Assembly (NCBI RefSeq): GCF_016427555.1
Contig: NZ_JAELVS010000001.1
Span: 1,576,262-1,640,261 of the forward strand
DNA: 64,000 nucleotides
Source: Marinobacter litoralis
Lineage (GTDB): Bacteria; Pseudomonadota; Gammaproteobacteria; Pseudomonadales; Oleiphilaceae
Direction of reading: 5' to 3'
Shown: positions 8,924 to 18,295 of the stretch, piece after piece
How the letters are laid out: each line of letters starts with the position of its first letter
Numbering within the stretch: position 1 is the first letter of the stretch
Notes under the pieces: generated by a model
Told to the model about the DNA's origin: nothing
The model's input: the letters and a program-made list of their open reading frames with translations, nothing else
Databases searched by the model: none
Position numbers and translations under genes: made by a program

Positions 8924-10021
8924 ATGCAGTTCGTAGACTTGGCAGCCCAGCAAGCCAGAATCAAAGACAAAATCGACGCCAACATCCAGAAGGTCCTGGC
9001 CCACGGCAACTACATCCTGGGCCCGGAAGTAGCAGAACTGGAGCAGAAGCTGGCGGAATTCTGCGGTGCCAAACACTGCATCACCGTAGCCAACGGAACC
9101 GATGCCCTGCAAATTGCCCAGATGGCAATTGGAGTAGGGCACGGTGATGAAGTGATCGTGCCGGGCTTCAGCTACATCGCCACCGCTGAGACCCCAGCCG
9201 TGTTGGGCGCAAAGCCGGTGTACGTAGACATCGACCCGAAAACCTACAACCTGGACCCCGCCAAACTGGAAGGGGCGATCACGCCGCGCACCAAGGCGAT
9301 TATCCCGGTTTCTCTTTATGGCCAGTGCGCAGATTTCGACACCATCAATGCCATTGCAGAGAAACACGGCATCCCGGTGATTGAAGATGGCGCTCAAAGC
9401 TTCGGTGCCAGCTACAAAGGGCGGAAATCCTGCAACCTGAGCACGATTGGCTGCACCAGCTTCTTCCCCAGTAAACCACTGGGTTGCTACGGTGACGGCG
9501 GTGCGATCTTCACCAACGATGACGAACTGGCAACGATACTGCGTCAGATAGCTCGCCACGGCCAGGACAGGCGTTACCACCACATTCGTGTGGGTGTGAA
9601 CAGCCGCTTGGATACCCTGCAAGCCGCCATTCTGTTGCCGAAGCTGGAGATTCTTGCAGAGGAGATTGAACTGCGGAATCAGGTGGCTGAGAGGTATACG
9701 GAGCTGTTGAATGAGGCTGGAATCAGCACAACGCCGTTTATTGAAGAGCACAACGTTTCAGCCTGGGCGCAATACACGGTGCGGGTTGAAAGCCGTGGGG
9801 ATGTTCAGGAGAAGCTGAAGGCTGCAGGCGTGCCTACGGCGGTGCACTATCCCATTCCGTTGAACAAGCAGCCGGCTGTTGCGGATACCTCCGCTGAGTT
9901 GCCGGTTGGGGATGCTGTGGCTGAGGTGGTTTTGAGTTTGCCTATGCATCCGTATCTGGAGCCAGGGCAACTTGAAAAGGTCGTCGAATCAGTTCGCTCA
10001 GCTTCGCGAACACAGCTCTAA
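8924..10021 (+). CDS. wbpE: UDP-3-keto-GlcNAcA aminotransferase, WbpE/WlbC type
   Basis: A 365-residue DegT/DnrJ/EryC1 PLP enzyme. Asp155 in VIEDGAQSFGA contacts the cofactor, and Lys184 in FFPSKPLGCYGDGGA is the Schiff-base lysine. It opens MQFVDLAAQQARIKDKIDAN as in WbpE. It transfers an amino group from glutamate to C3 of the keto sugar made by WbpB; the 2-oxoglutarate formed recycles the WbpB cofactor. The start ATG follows the repeat at 8884 with a weak ribosome site. A 41-bp gap leads into wbpI. Confidence 0.93.
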   Translation: MQFVDLAAQQARIKDKIDANIQKVLAHGNYILGPEVAELEQKLAEFCGAKHCITVANGTDALQIAQMAIGVGHGDEVIVPGFSYIATAETPAVLGAKPVYVDIDPKTYNLDPAKLEGAITPRTKAIIPVSLYGQCADFDTINAIAEKHGIPVIEDGAQSFGASYKGRKSCNLSTIGCTSFFPSKPLGCYGDGGAIFTNDDELATILRQIARHGQDRRYHHIRVGVNSRLDTLQAAILLPKLEILAEEIELRNQVAERYTELLNEAGISTTPFIEEHNVSAWAQYTVRVESRGDVQEKLKAAGVPTAVHYPIPLNKQPAVADTSAELPVGDAVAEVVLSLPMHPYLEPGQLEKVVESVRSASRTQL

Positions 10022-10062
10022 TCGTTTTCGACTAGAAGAATAGCAATAGGACTTTAATTCGC

Positions 10063-11154
10063 ATGAAAGTACTAACCATAATCGGCGCCCGCCCCCAATT
10101 CATCAAGGCTGCCGTTGTTTCCCGAGCGTTCAAAGAACACCGCCCGGATGTGCAGGAAATTATCGTACACACCGGCCAGCATTACGATGCCAACATGTCT
10201 GATGTGTTCTTCGATGAGCTGGAAATTCCCAAGCCAGACTACAACCTCGGCATAGGCGGAGGCACCCACGGCCAGAACACCGGGCGCATGATCGAAAAGC
10301 TGGAAGGCCTGATGATGGAAGTCCAGCCCCTGTGGGTGCTGGTGTACGGCGATACAGACAGCACCCTGGCAGGTGCGCTTGCGGCGGCCAAGCTGCATAT
10401 TCCCGTTGCCCACGTAGAAGCTGGCCTGCGTAGTTTCAACCGCAGAATGCCGGAAGAGATTAACCGTGTATTGACAGACCACATTGCAGAAATCCTGTTT
10501 GCCCCCACCGAAACAGGCCGGCAGAACCTTCTGAACGAGGGCATTGCTCAGGAAAAGATCAAACTGGTGGGCGATGTCATGTATGACGCCTCCCTGTTCT
10601 ACAAAGAGAAAGCCCGGAAGCCTCATTTGCCCGCCGAGCTGAATATTGAAGGCGGTGACTTCGTGCTCTGCACCATTCACCGGGCAGAAAACACGGATGA
10701 TTCCCAGCGCCTGAAGAATATCTTTCAGGGGCTTGGCGACAGTGGTGAGACAATTATTCTTCCCCTCCATCCGAGAACTCGGGCCAAGATTGCGGATTAT
10801 GGCATCGCCATTCCTGAGAATGTGTGGGTGATCGACCCTGTTGGGTATCTGGAAATGGTTTGGCTGGAAGCGAATTGCCGGTTGGTGGCGACGGATTCTG
10901 GTGGGGTGCAGAAGGAGGCTTATTTCTTTGGGAAGCCTTGTGTGACTATGCGGGATGAGACGGAGTGGGTGGAGTTGGTTGAGGCTGGATGGAATCGGTT
11001 GGTTGGGGCGGATGCACAGGCAATTGAAAATCAAGTCGGCTGTGAGGTTCCCGAGGCTGCATGGCAATCGATTTTTGGGACAGGTCGTTCGGCACAAGTA
11101 GTTGTAGAAGAGATTTGCCAGCTAAGTGCCAATAAGCCATCAGAGGTTCACTAG
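10063..11154 (+). CDS. wbpI: UDP-GlcNAc(3NAc)A 2-epimerase, WbpI/WlbD type
   Basis: A 363-residue non-hydrolysing UDP-sugar 2-epimerase. Motifs are TIIGARPQFIKAA at the start, HTGQHYDANMSDVFF, VYGDTDSTLAG, HVEAGLRSF and the late ATDSGGVQKEAYFF. In the wbp context it converts UDP-GlcNAc(3NAc)A to UDP-ManNAc(3NAc)A. WecB (UDP-GlcNAc 2-epimerase) is the alternative; the adjacent wbpB-D-E genes favour WbpI. GC falls at the very end of the gene, where the AT-rich CapA-like block begins two bases later. Confidence 0.9.
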   Translation: MKVLTIIGARPQFIKAAVVSRAFKEHRPDVQEIIVHTGQHYDANMSDVFFDELEIPKPDYNLGIGGGTHGQNTGRMIEKLEGLMMEVQPLWVLVYGDTDSTLAGALAAAKLHIPVAHVEAGLRSFNRRMPEEINRVLTDHIAEILFAPTETGRQNLLNEGIAQEKIKLVGDVMYDASLFYKEKARKPHLPAELNIEGGDFVLCTIHRAENTDDSQRLKNIFQGLGDSGETIILPLHPRTRAKIADYGIAIPENVWVIDPVGYLEMVWLEANCRLVATDSGGVQKEAYFFGKPCVTMRDETEWVELVEAGWNRLVGADAQAIENQVGCEVPEAAWQSIFGTGRSAQVVVEEICQLSANKPSEVH

Positions 11155-11155
11155 G

Positions 11156-12265
11156 ATGAAAATTGCAATGTTAGGCGATATCGCTCCCTTTGGACGCTAC
11201 TGTAAAACAGAAAACCCGAATGTTGACCAGCATTTTGAGGCTGTGAGAGAGCATCTTGCAGTTTATGATGTGGTTATCGGTAATCTCGAGACTCCATTTG
11301 CAGATGATGAGAAAGCTGTTGGTTGGAAATCCGCTCATGTGAAATCTCATCCCGAGAATATTGAACTGCTAAAGGCTTTAGGTGTTACACATGTAACTCT
11401 GGCAAATAACCACATTGGTGATTTTGGTGTTAAAGCCTACAAACGAACGACCAATCTGCTAGATGAAGCTGGCATAGAGTGGTTTGGAACAGAAGGGCGT
11501 CAAGTAAAGATTGAGCGTGATGGAGAAAAGATAGCGCTCTTGGGATACTGCTCTTACAATACCAATCCGTCGAGAGTCTGGCTGGAATCAGGACAGGCTT
11601 TGAATCTGCTAGAAGTTGATAATGTATTGGGAGCGTTAGAAGAAAACACTAGCTCCGGTTATTTACCTATCCTTGCTGTTCACTCCGGTCAGGAGCATGT
11701 CCATACACCTAGCTCAGACGATGTGGCATTTGCTCGAGGCTTAGCAAAGCGTTTCGACTATGTTTATTATGGGCATCACCCTCATGTTGTTCAAGGGGTG
11801 GAAGTTTTTCGCAATACGCCAATTTTCTATAGTGTTGGTAACTTTATATTTGATGATGTTTACACGCCGAGAGATCATTCAAAGCCACTGATAAAGTTGA
11901 GTGAGTCTAACAAGACTGGGATTATAGCCTCCATCGAAGTGAAGAATGGCAGGGTTAGTGACTGGGGGGTTACACCAATATATCTGGATAACCATAAAAT
12001 CCTTGTTGATGATCAGGTGGCTGATTTTGATATAAGTCAGTACTCAGATGCACTACACAGCGCCTGTACTGAAAGCTATGACTGTGACCGTGCCAGAAAA
12101 ATAAAAGATTATATCGAGAGTCGCCGCGGTATGAGAGACTTTATGTGGTATGTGAGGCGGCTTAATATGAATTCAGTTGGGATGATTCTGGGGGCTCGAA
12201 ATAATGCAAAAAAATACAAGACGAAATTTCAGAATAAGATTTCAGAGTTAGAGGTGGGCGAGTGA
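11156..12265 (+). CDS. CapA-family (PgsA-like) metallophosphatase-fold protein
   Basis: A 369-residue protein of the CapA/PGA_cap family: MLGDIAPFGRY, VVIGNLETPF, VTLANNHIGDFG, YYGHHPHVVQGVEVF and FYSVGNFIFDD carry the metal-ligand residues of the calcineurin-like fold. It has no signal peptide or N-terminal membrane segment, unlike PgsA of poly-gamma-glutamate loci. ATG 11156 has AGAGG upstream; an ATG at 11126 would overlap wbpI. It overlaps the downstream ATP-grasp gene by four bases, so the two are translationally coupled. The role is unknown; a hydrolase or ligase partner acting on an amide-linked group is an inference. Confidence 0.8.
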   Translation: MKIAMLGDIAPFGRYCKTENPNVDQHFEAVREHLAVYDVVIGNLETPFADDEKAVGWKSAHVKSHPENIELLKALGVTHVTLANNHIGDFGVKAYKRTTNLLDEAGIEWFGTEGRQVKIERDGEKIALLGYCSYNTNPSRVWLESGQALNLLEVDNVLGALEENTSSGYLPILAVHSGQEHVHTPSSDDVAFARGLAKRFDYVYYGHHPHVVQGVEVFRNTPIFYSVGNFIFDDVYTPRDHSKPLIKLSESNKTGIIASIEVKNGRVSDWGVTPIYLDNHKILVDDQVADFDISQYSDALHSACTESYDCDRARKIKDYIESRRGMRDFMWYVRRLNMNSVGMILGARNNAKKYKTKFQNKISELEVGE

Positions 12266-13317
12266 AGGAGCTTTCAGTCGCAATCGTAAAGTCAGATTTT
12301 CATGGTCATCATAGTGGGTCCTGGAGTAATGAATGGCTTAAGATCTGTGATCAGAAAAATATAAGGCACGAGCTGGTTGATTGGCGAAAGAACGGAGCAT
12401 TTCAGGAGCTTAGAAAGCATAATATAGTGATTTGGCATTACAGCCATTACTCAAATGATGAAATGACTTTTGCCCCTGGGATTTTAGCAGCTCTTAAAGA
12501 TTCGGGTTGCACAGTTTTTCCTGATTATCCAGACAGTCGACATTTTGACGATAAAATAATCCAAGCATATTTTTTAGAAGGGTTGGGTTTGCCAACTCCT
12601 AAGAACTACGTGCTCCACAGTTTTTCAGCAGTTGAGGATTGGTTAAATGCAGTGGGTACGTTCCCAATTGTTGCGAAACTTAAAGCCGGATCCGGCGCCA
12701 GTAATGTAGTGCTTTTGAGGAATAAGCGCCAGCTTATGCGTTATGCTAAACGTATGTTTGGGCGCGGCTTCAATAGCAAGCCAAGTGCACTATTCAAAAT
12801 AAAATCTAATGCATCATCTTCACGCTCTTTGAGGGATGTCCTGGCTAGAGCGAAAAGAGCGCCTGAGTTTTTCTTTTCTCGCAGGCTTGCGGCTGGAAGA
12901 GGGCGCGAGAGAGGTTATGTTTACCTTCAAGAGTTCATCAAAGATGTTAATTACGATCTTAAGGTCGTTGTAATTGGTGATAAATTGAGCTTCATAGGTA
13001 GGGGAGTCCGAAAAGGCGACTTCCGTGCTTCGGGCGGCGGCGATCTTTTTTACGACCGAGACCTAATGTCTCCAGCCTTAGTAAAGGCTGGATTTGATGC
13101 ATATGATGCTCTTGGATCTGACTGTAGTGGTTTCGATATGATTTTGGATCCTGTAACTTCTCGGCCAGTTATACTGGAAGTCAGTTACGGTTTCTCGCAT
13201 ACCGCATTGATGGAAGCTGGTGGCTATTACGACCGAAAAGGAGAGTGGCATGAGGGCCAGTTGAATGCTCCTGAAGCCGTTCTTTCTCGACTGATTGAAA
13301 AGGCAAGTGATAAGTGA
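12262..13317 (+). CDS. ATP-grasp (RimK-like) ligase
   Basis: A 351-residue protein starting at GTG 12262. Residues about 135-150 hold FPIVAKLKAGSGASNVVLL, the ATP-grasp lysine/glycine loop. YLQEFIKD is the hinge, and DCSGFDMILD plus ILEVSYGFS resemble the late metal-binding D/E-x-N region, although the usual EVN is EVS here. Enzymes of this fold join a carboxylate to an amine using ATP. It is coupled to the CapA-like gene before it and a glycosyltransferase after it (four-base overlaps), which suggests it attaches an amino acid or amine to a uronic acid of the polymer. That function is inference. Confidence 0.75.
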   Translation: MKELSVAIVKSDFHGHHSGSWSNEWLKICDQKNIRHELVDWRKNGAFQELRKHNIVIWHYSHYSNDEMTFAPGILAALKDSGCTVFPDYPDSRHFDDKIIQAYFLEGLGLPTPKNYVLHSFSAVEDWLNAVGTFPIVAKLKAGSGASNVVLLRNKRQLMRYAKRMFGRGFNSKPSALFKIKSNASSSRSLRDVLARAKRAPEFFFSRRLAAGRGRERGYVYLQEFIKDVNYDLKVVVIGDKLSFIGRGVRKGDFRASGGGDLFYDRDLMSPALVKAGFDAYDALGSDCSGFDMILDPVTSRPVILEVSYGFSHTALMEAGGYYDRKGEWHEGQLNAPEAVLSRLIEKASDK

Positions 13318-14657
13318 AGATTTTATTTGTAGTAACAGCTTTCTATCCCGAGCAAGCGATAGGTTCTGTACGTATTACAAAATTTGTAAAATACCTTGAG
13401 AGGGCTGGGGACGATGTGACTGTTCTATCGTTAGCTCCTGCGCCTTGGGCAGCTCGTGATGAGAGCTTATGGTTTTCGGCATTGGAGACGATGCACTGGA
13501 AGTCAATTGATCAAAGTTTACTTTTTCGCCGATTTCTGCAGAAAGCCAGGGTTGCCGCGATAGGTAGTCAGTCTGCTGTAGGTGCGGTCGCGTCAGAGAA
13601 ATCTAGCCGCGGCTTCACTTCCTGGGTCAAGCGCACGGCTCAGTTTGGCTACACATTGGTGAAAGCTCTTGATTGGGTGGTTCAGGTACGGCGCTATGTG
13701 GCTCGCAATATGGCCCACGAAAAGTTTGATGTCATTTTTACGAGCTACCCAAGTATTGCTTCGCCTCTGTGTGGCTTAATGTTAAAGCGTATGAGAGTTT
13801 CAGATTCAGTTGTCGTCGACTTTAGGGATCCTATCACATATGGAAAGAGTAGCCGAATAGATATCAAAGGAATGATACAGAAGAAGTTTCTAGATATGGC
13901 GTCGCTAAGGGTGTTCGCCTCAGAAGGTGTAAAGGGCATGGTAAGTGGTAAGAAAATGGTGATAGGGGGAGTGCGAAGCGACCTTGTTTTAAATAATGGA
14001 TTCGACCCTGAAGATCGAAGTTTTTTTGAAGATTACTCGTCGCAAGGAAGTAAGGTCTTTAAGATAGTTTATACTGGGTCTTTATATGGTGGAAAAAGAG
14101 AAGTTTCACCAGTTTTTGCTGCAATAAAATCTATACTTGAAAAAAGAGGATGGCCGCGAGAGCGCATTGAGCTTCATTATGCAGGCTATGAAGGGGCGTT
14201 GTTCTTGGATCAGGCCAGTAAGTGGGAATTGGGGCCCTCAGTTGTAGATCACGGTGTAGTCAGCCGTTGGGAGGCAGTAGCGCTTCAGAAATCATCGGAT
14301 TTGTGTCTATTAGCAACTTGGAACACTCGCGAAGATCAGGGCATATTGACAGGAAAGGTTTTTGAGTTTTTTATGCTGCGGAAGCCAGTTTTGGGTGTCG
14401 TTAGCGGCGACCTTTCCGGCAGCGAGATTAAGGGGGTTATTAATGATGTAGGCGCAGGATTTTGTTATGAGATTTCGGATCCGAGCCATTTTTCGGAAAT
14501 GATTGATTGGTTGGGGAAGGTCATGGAAGAAAAGTTTAGTAATGGTTATGTCGAGGATAGATATAAGGATACTGTAAATAAATTCGGATATGAGGAGAGT
14601 GTGTGCCGTTTGCGGGGCCGGCTCAGGGCTATTGTAGGTGCCGAAACTGGAGCTTAA
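13314..14657 (+). CDS. GT4-like glycosyltransferase
   Basis: A 447-residue GT-B protein from a GTG start. It opens ILFVVTAFYPEQAIGSVRIT, with an N-terminal acceptor domain, VVDFRDPITYG, then a donor domain with FKIVYTGSLYGGKREVSPVF and ILTGKVFEFFMLRKPVLGV. The family is the WbuB-like deacetylase-free group of GT4 enzymes. It overlaps the ATP-grasp gene by four bases. AT-rich and with codon use like its neighbours from 11.2 to 15.9 kb, so it probably arrived with them. Donor unknown. Confidence 0.78.
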   Translation: MKILFVVTAFYPEQAIGSVRITKFVKYLERAGDDVTVLSLAPAPWAARDESLWFSALETMHWKSIDQSLLFRRFLQKARVAAIGSQSAVGAVASEKSSRGFTSWVKRTAQFGYTLVKALDWVVQVRRYVARNMAHEKFDVIFTSYPSIASPLCGLMLKRMRVSDSVVVDFRDPITYGKSSRIDIKGMIQKKFLDMASLRVFASEGVKGMVSGKKMVIGGVRSDLVLNNGFDPEDRSFFEDYSSQGSKVFKIVYTGSLYGGKREVSPVFAAIKSILEKRGWPRERIELHYAGYEGALFLDQASKWELGPSVVDHGVVSRWEAVALQKSSDLCLLATWNTREDQGILTGKVFEFFMLRKPVLGVVSGDLSGSEIKGVINDVGAGFCYEISDPSHFSEMIDWLGKVMEEKFSNGYVEDRYKDTVNKFGYEESVCRLRGRLRAIVGAETGA

Positions 14658-14659
14658 TT

Positions 14660-15865
14660 TTGATCATTAGTTATCGATCTGTCAGGGCCCTTCTTTTTCT
14701 CGCGATGCTGTTTATTCCATTCACGTCATTAAGGTTCGGAATTTTAGGTTTTGGTGAGATTTTTATACTAATTTCTTTGGTTTGCTTCTTGTATGTTGGC
14801 CGCGGGCGGCTAAACTTGGATGTCCGACTGCAGCCTTTTCTTTGGTTTTGGGTATCCTTTCTTGTCTTGTCAATTTTAGGTCTTCTAGTCAATGCATTTT
14901 TCTTTGGCTTGCAGAGCGGTAGGCCTGGTACGGGGTTGTTCGACTTTGCTTCTTATTTCTTTATTTTGATGTCTGTGGTATTACTCGCCGATAGAAAACT
15001 TTTCCCTCAAGGCGTTTCGGAAAAATTTTTTCGAGATTTGTTTTTTTTATGGGGCGTTCTTTTCTCGGTTCTTTATTTTTTGAGTCTATTCTATTCTTCA
15101 ATTTTAGGCTTCAGTCTTAGGTATCATCATTTCTATTCTCCTTTAGTAAATAATGTCCATCAGGCTGCTAGCATTACGTGTTCTATGGCATTTGTGATGC
15201 TTTCTGTTGTGAGGTTTTATAGTTCTTTATTTATGAGAGTTTTGGCTTTTCTCATGGGGCTCCTGTTTGCGAGGATGGCATTGGAGAGCGGTTCCACCAA
15301 AGCTCTTATGGGTGTAGTAGTTGGTGGATGTGTGGCTGTTTTTTTTCTAATTTTTTATCGTTCTAAGGGCGTTGGGAAGTTATACTTTAATCTCATGGCT
15401 CTTGGTGGTGTTGCGATTTTTGGTATGGCTTTTGTGTCAATGTACCACAGTGAAATTCTTTCTTTTGGTGTTCAGTTTTTTACGGAGAATGACGGTAGCA
15501 GTGCCCGTGAAAGTTTGTATTTAAATGGTTTTAATCATGGGCTTCGGAGTTTTTTAGTGGGTTTTGGTCCAGGCTCTCATACTCCATATAGTGGAGGGTT
15601 TTCAGACGCCCATAACAGTATTCTTACTGTGTTTCTTCAGGGCGGATTTCTCGGTGTTCTTGTTCTGGTCTACTTTTTTAGTAGGTTGCTTTTTTTAGTA
15701 AGGGGGAATTTTTTTCTTATTGGTGCTTTGGCCGCTATTCTGATGTACGTCATAGGCGGGGATATACTTCGCCGACTTCCTATTTGGGTCATTTTAGTTG
15801 GTATCGGTTATCTATCCCAAAGCTTACAGGATCCCAATGGCAGTCGCATTAGAAGTGGGGGTTAG
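14660..15865 (+). CDS. Wzy/O-antigen-ligase-like polymerase, multi-pass membrane protein
   Basis: About 401 residues if started at TTG 14660, which has GGAGC six bases upstream; the frame is open further up into the glycosyltransferase gene. It is almost entirely hydrophobic with about 10-12 membrane segments. A large periplasmic loop ends GFGPGSHTPYSGGFSDAHNS, close to the Wzy_C/O-antigen-ligase loop signature in which a histidine precedes Asn-Ser. As the only polymerase-like protein in the window it is the best candidate for polymerising repeat units flipped by the Wzx protein at 400. It is very AT-rich. Confidence 0.75.
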   Translation: MIISYRSVRALLFLAMLFIPFTSLRFGILGFGEIFILISLVCFLYVGRGRLNLDVRLQPFLWFWVSFLVLSILGLLVNAFFFGLQSGRPGTGLFDFASYFFILMSVVLLADRKLFPQGVSEKFFRDLFFLWGVLFSVLYFLSLFYSSILGFSLRYHHFYSPLVNNVHQAASITCSMAFVMLSVVRFYSSLFMRVLAFLMGLLFARMALESGSTKALMGVVVGGCVAVFFLIFYRSKGVGKLYFNLMALGGVAIFGMAFVSMYHSEILSFGVQFFTENDGSSARESLYLNGFNHGLRSFLVGFGPGSHTPYSGGFSDAHNSILTVFLQGGFLGVLVLVYFFSRLLFLVRGNFFLIGALAAILMYVIGGDILRRLPIWVILVGIGYLSQSLQDPNGSRIRSGG

Positions 15866-15910
15866 GTGTGAATTAAAATTTGTCGAAGTTAAAGGACTAG
15901 GGTAGTACCC

Positions 15911-16921
15911 ATGGATAAAAGAAAGTGTGTTCTCTCGGGGGGCAATTCCTGTTGCTGGCTAATCACCGGCTCCGCCGGCTTCATAGGCTCCAACCTCCTA
16001 GAACACCTCTTAAAACTAAACCAACACGTAATAGGCCTGGACAACTTCGCCACCGGCCACCAAAGCAATCTGGATGAAGTTCAGTCGCTGGTAACGCCTG
16101 AGCAGTGGTCTCGCTTCACCTTCATCGAAGGTGATATCCGCAATCTTGAACACTGTCAGCAGGCCTGCGAGGGCGTTGACTACGTGCTGCACCAGGCTGC
16201 GCTGGGTTCGGTGCCCCGGTCTTTGAATGACCCCATCACCACCAACGCGGCCAACATTACCGGTTTTCTGAACATGCTGGTGGCGGCGCGGGATGCGGGG
16301 GTGAAGAGTTTCACTTATGCGGCGTCCAGCTCTACCTATGGTGACCACCCGGCGTTGCCTAAGGTGGAGGAGAACATTGGCAAGCCGTTGTCGCCTTATG
16401 CGGTCACCAAGTATGTGAATGAGCTGTATGCGGAGGTGTTCGCCCGCAGTTACGGCTTCAAGGCCATTGGTTTGCGTTATTTCAATGTGTTCGGCAAGCG
16501 CCAGGATCCGGATGGTGCCTATGCGGCGGTGATTCCGAAATGGACCGCCGCCATGGTGCGCGGCGAGGATGTGTTCATCAACGGCGATGGTGAAACCAGC
16601 CGGGATTTCTGTTTTATCGAGAATGCGGTGCAGGCCAACCTGCTGGCGGCCACGGCGGAGGATTCTGCCAAGAACGAGGTTTACAACGTGGCGGTGGGTG
16701 ACCGCACCACGCTGAATAATCTGTTCGCGGCGCTGAAGAGCGCCCTGGCGGAGAATGGCGTGGTGTATGACAAAGAGCCGGTATACCGGGATTTCCGGCC
16801 GGGGGATGTTCGGCATTCTCAGGCGGATATTGGTAAGGCGGCGGGTAAGTTGGGGTATGCGCCGGAGTTTCGGATTCGGGAGGGGATTGCTAAGGCTATG
16901 CCTTGGTATTTGGAGAACTGA
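15911..16921 (+). CDS. tviC: UDP-N-acetylglucosamine 4-epimerase, TviC/WbpP type
   Basis: A 336-residue extended SDR enzyme. It has [18 protein letters not shown] for [18 protein letters not shown] with the catalytic serine, and [13 protein letters not shown] as the YxxxK site. It interconverts the C4 configuration of UDP-GlcNAc or UDP-GlcNAcA, giving UDP-GalNAc or UDP-GalNAcA with the TviB-type dehydrogenase next to it. The N-terminus ([15 protein letters not shown]) is shorter than and unlike that of WbpP, so the exact start is uncertain. High GC marks the return to native-like sequence after the AT-rich block. Confidence 0.9.
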   Translation: MDKRKCVLSGGNSCCWLITGSAGFIGSNLLEHLLKLNQHVIGLDNFATGHQSNLDEVQSLVTPEQWSRFTFIEGDIRNLEHCQQACEGVDYVLHQAALGSVPRSLNDPITTNAANITGFLNMLVAARDAGVKSFTYAASSSTYGDHPALPKVEENIGKPLSPYAVTKYVNELYAEVFARSYGFKAIGLRYFNVFGKRQDPDGAYAAVIPKWTAAMVRGEDVFINGDGETSRDFCFIENAVQANLLAATAEDSAKNEVYNVAVGDRTTLNNLFAALKSALAENGVVYDKEPVYRDFRPGDVRHSQADIGKAAGKLGYAPEFRIREGIAKAMPWYLEN

Positions 16922-16962
16922 GGCGGTTTCGCCTGTTTGGTGAATGGCGCTGGTTTGTGTAG

Positions 16963-16989
16963 GGAGTCTGACCCATGGGGTCAGACTCC
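16963..16989. repeat. Perfect 12-bp palindrome of the GTCTGACCC family
   Basis: GGAGTCTGACCC, ATG, GGGTCAGACTCC: twelve paired bases with a three-base loop, between tviC and tviB. It differs from other family members by A in place of G at the third position on both arms, so the change is compensated, which suggests that pairing is kept. Confidence 0.85.
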
Positions 16990-17032
16990 TTTGTAGACTG
17001 CTGGTTTTGGTGGATTTGTTATGGATTAACTT

Positions 17033-18295
17033 ATGAAAAATATTGCTGTTATTGGTTTGGGCTACGTAGGCCTGCCACTCGCCGTTGCCTTCGGCGAAAA
17101 ACGCCCGGTTGTGGGTTTTGATATCAACGCCAAGCGTATTGCTGAGCTGAAGCAAGGTGAGGATTTCACCCGGGAAGTGTCTGCCGAGGAGCTGGCTGCG
17201 GCTTCTCAGCTGTCGTTTACCGATTCCCTGGACGACATCGCAGACTGCACGGTGTTCATCGTTACCGTGCCCACGCCCATTGATGACTTCAAAACGCCAG
17301 ACCTGACGCCGCTGGTGAAGGCCAGTGAGAGTGTGGGCAAGGTGCTTAAGTCCGGCGATATTGTGATTTACGAATCCACCGTGTACCCGAGTGCCACGGA
17401 AGAGGTGTGTGTGCCGGTGCTGGAGCGTGTGTCTGGCCTTAAGTTCAACGAGGACTTCTACGCGGGTTACAGCCCGGAGCGGATTAACCCGGGGGATAAG
17501 GAGCACCGGGTAACTACCATCATGAAGGTTACCTCCGGCTCTACCCCGGCCATTGCCGAGGAAGTAGATGCCCTGTACGCGGATATCATCACCGCCGGCA
17601 CCCACAAGGCCAGTTCTATCAAGGTGGCGGAAGCTGCGAAGGTGATTGAGAACACTCAGCGGGATTTGAACATCGCGTTGATGAACGAGCTGGCCATGAT
17701 CTTCGCCCGGTTGGGTATTGATACTCACGAAGTAATAGCTGCCGCCGGTACCAAGTGGAACTTCCTGCCGTTCAAACCCGGCCTGGTGGGCGGCCACTGC
17801 ATTGGGGTAGACCCGTACTACCTCACCCACAAAGCCCAGGCCATTGGCTACCACCCGGAAATCATCCTGGCTGGCCGCCGTACCAACGATGGCATGGGGC
17901 CCTACGTGGCGGCTGAACTGGTAAAAGCCATGATCAAAGCCGGCCACACCATCGCCAATGCCCGGGTGTTGGTAATGGGCTTCACCTTCAAGGAAAACTG
18001 CCCGGACTTGCGCAATACACGGGTGATTGATGTGGTGAAAGAACTGCAAGACTTCGGCTGCCAGGTGGACGTAACCGACTGCTGGGCAGACAGCGCCGAG
18101 GCAGAACATGAATACGGCATCAGCCTGACGGATAAGCCGGAGCAGGGCAATTACAGCGGAGTGATTGTGGCGGTGCCCCACAAAGAATACGCGGCCATGA
18201 GTGCCGGTGATCTGCGGGGTTACCTGAAGGCAGATGGTGTGTTGTTTGACCTGAAGGGTGTGTTGCCTTTGGGTGAGGCGGATTTGCGGCTTTGA
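17033..18295 (+). CDS. tviB: UDP-N-acetylglucosamine/galactosamine 6-dehydrogenase, TviB/WbpO type (copy 1)
   Basis: A 420-residue UDP-glucose/GDP-mannose dehydrogenase family member with [32 protein letters not shown], the [20 protein letters not shown] helix and [16 protein letters not shown], where the cysteine is the catalytic thiol. It oxidises C6 of a UDP-HexNAc twice with NAD to the uronate. Its product can feed TviC (GalNAcA) and also WbpB, for which no separate wbpA gene is present. A second, closely related gene is at 38458. It overlaps the next gene by four bases. Confidence 0.92.
   Translation: MKNIAVIGLGYVGLPLAVAFGEKRPVVGFDINAKRIAELKQGEDFTREVSAEELAAASQLSFTDSLDDIADCTVFIVTVPTPIDDFKTPDLTPLVKASESVGKVLKSGDIVIYESTVYPSATEEVCVPVLERVSGLKFNEDFYAGYSPERINPGDKEHRVTTIMKVTSGSTPAIAEEVDALYADIITAGTHKASSIKVAEAAKVIENTQRDLNIALMNELAMIFARLGIDTHEVIAAAGTKWNFLPFKPGLVGGHCIGVDPYYLTHKAQAIGYHPEIILAGRRTNDGMGPYVAAELVKAMIKAGHTIANARVLVMGFTFKENCPDLRNTRVIDVVKELQDFGCQVDVTDCWADSAEAEHEYGISLTDKPEQGNYSGVIVAVPHKEYAAMSAGDLRGYLKADGVLFDLKGVLPLGEADLRL

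Noticed and set aside
8837..9751. 304-residue minus-strand frame over wbpE, and a 341-residue one over wbpI (10072-11097)
   Set aside because: They lie wholly opposite well-conserved enzymes and show no family features.
16016..18181. 721-residue antisense open frame across tviC and tviB
   Set aside because: Both + strand genes are unambiguous family members; the long antisense frame comes from GC-rich third positions, and its protein has no recognisable motif.
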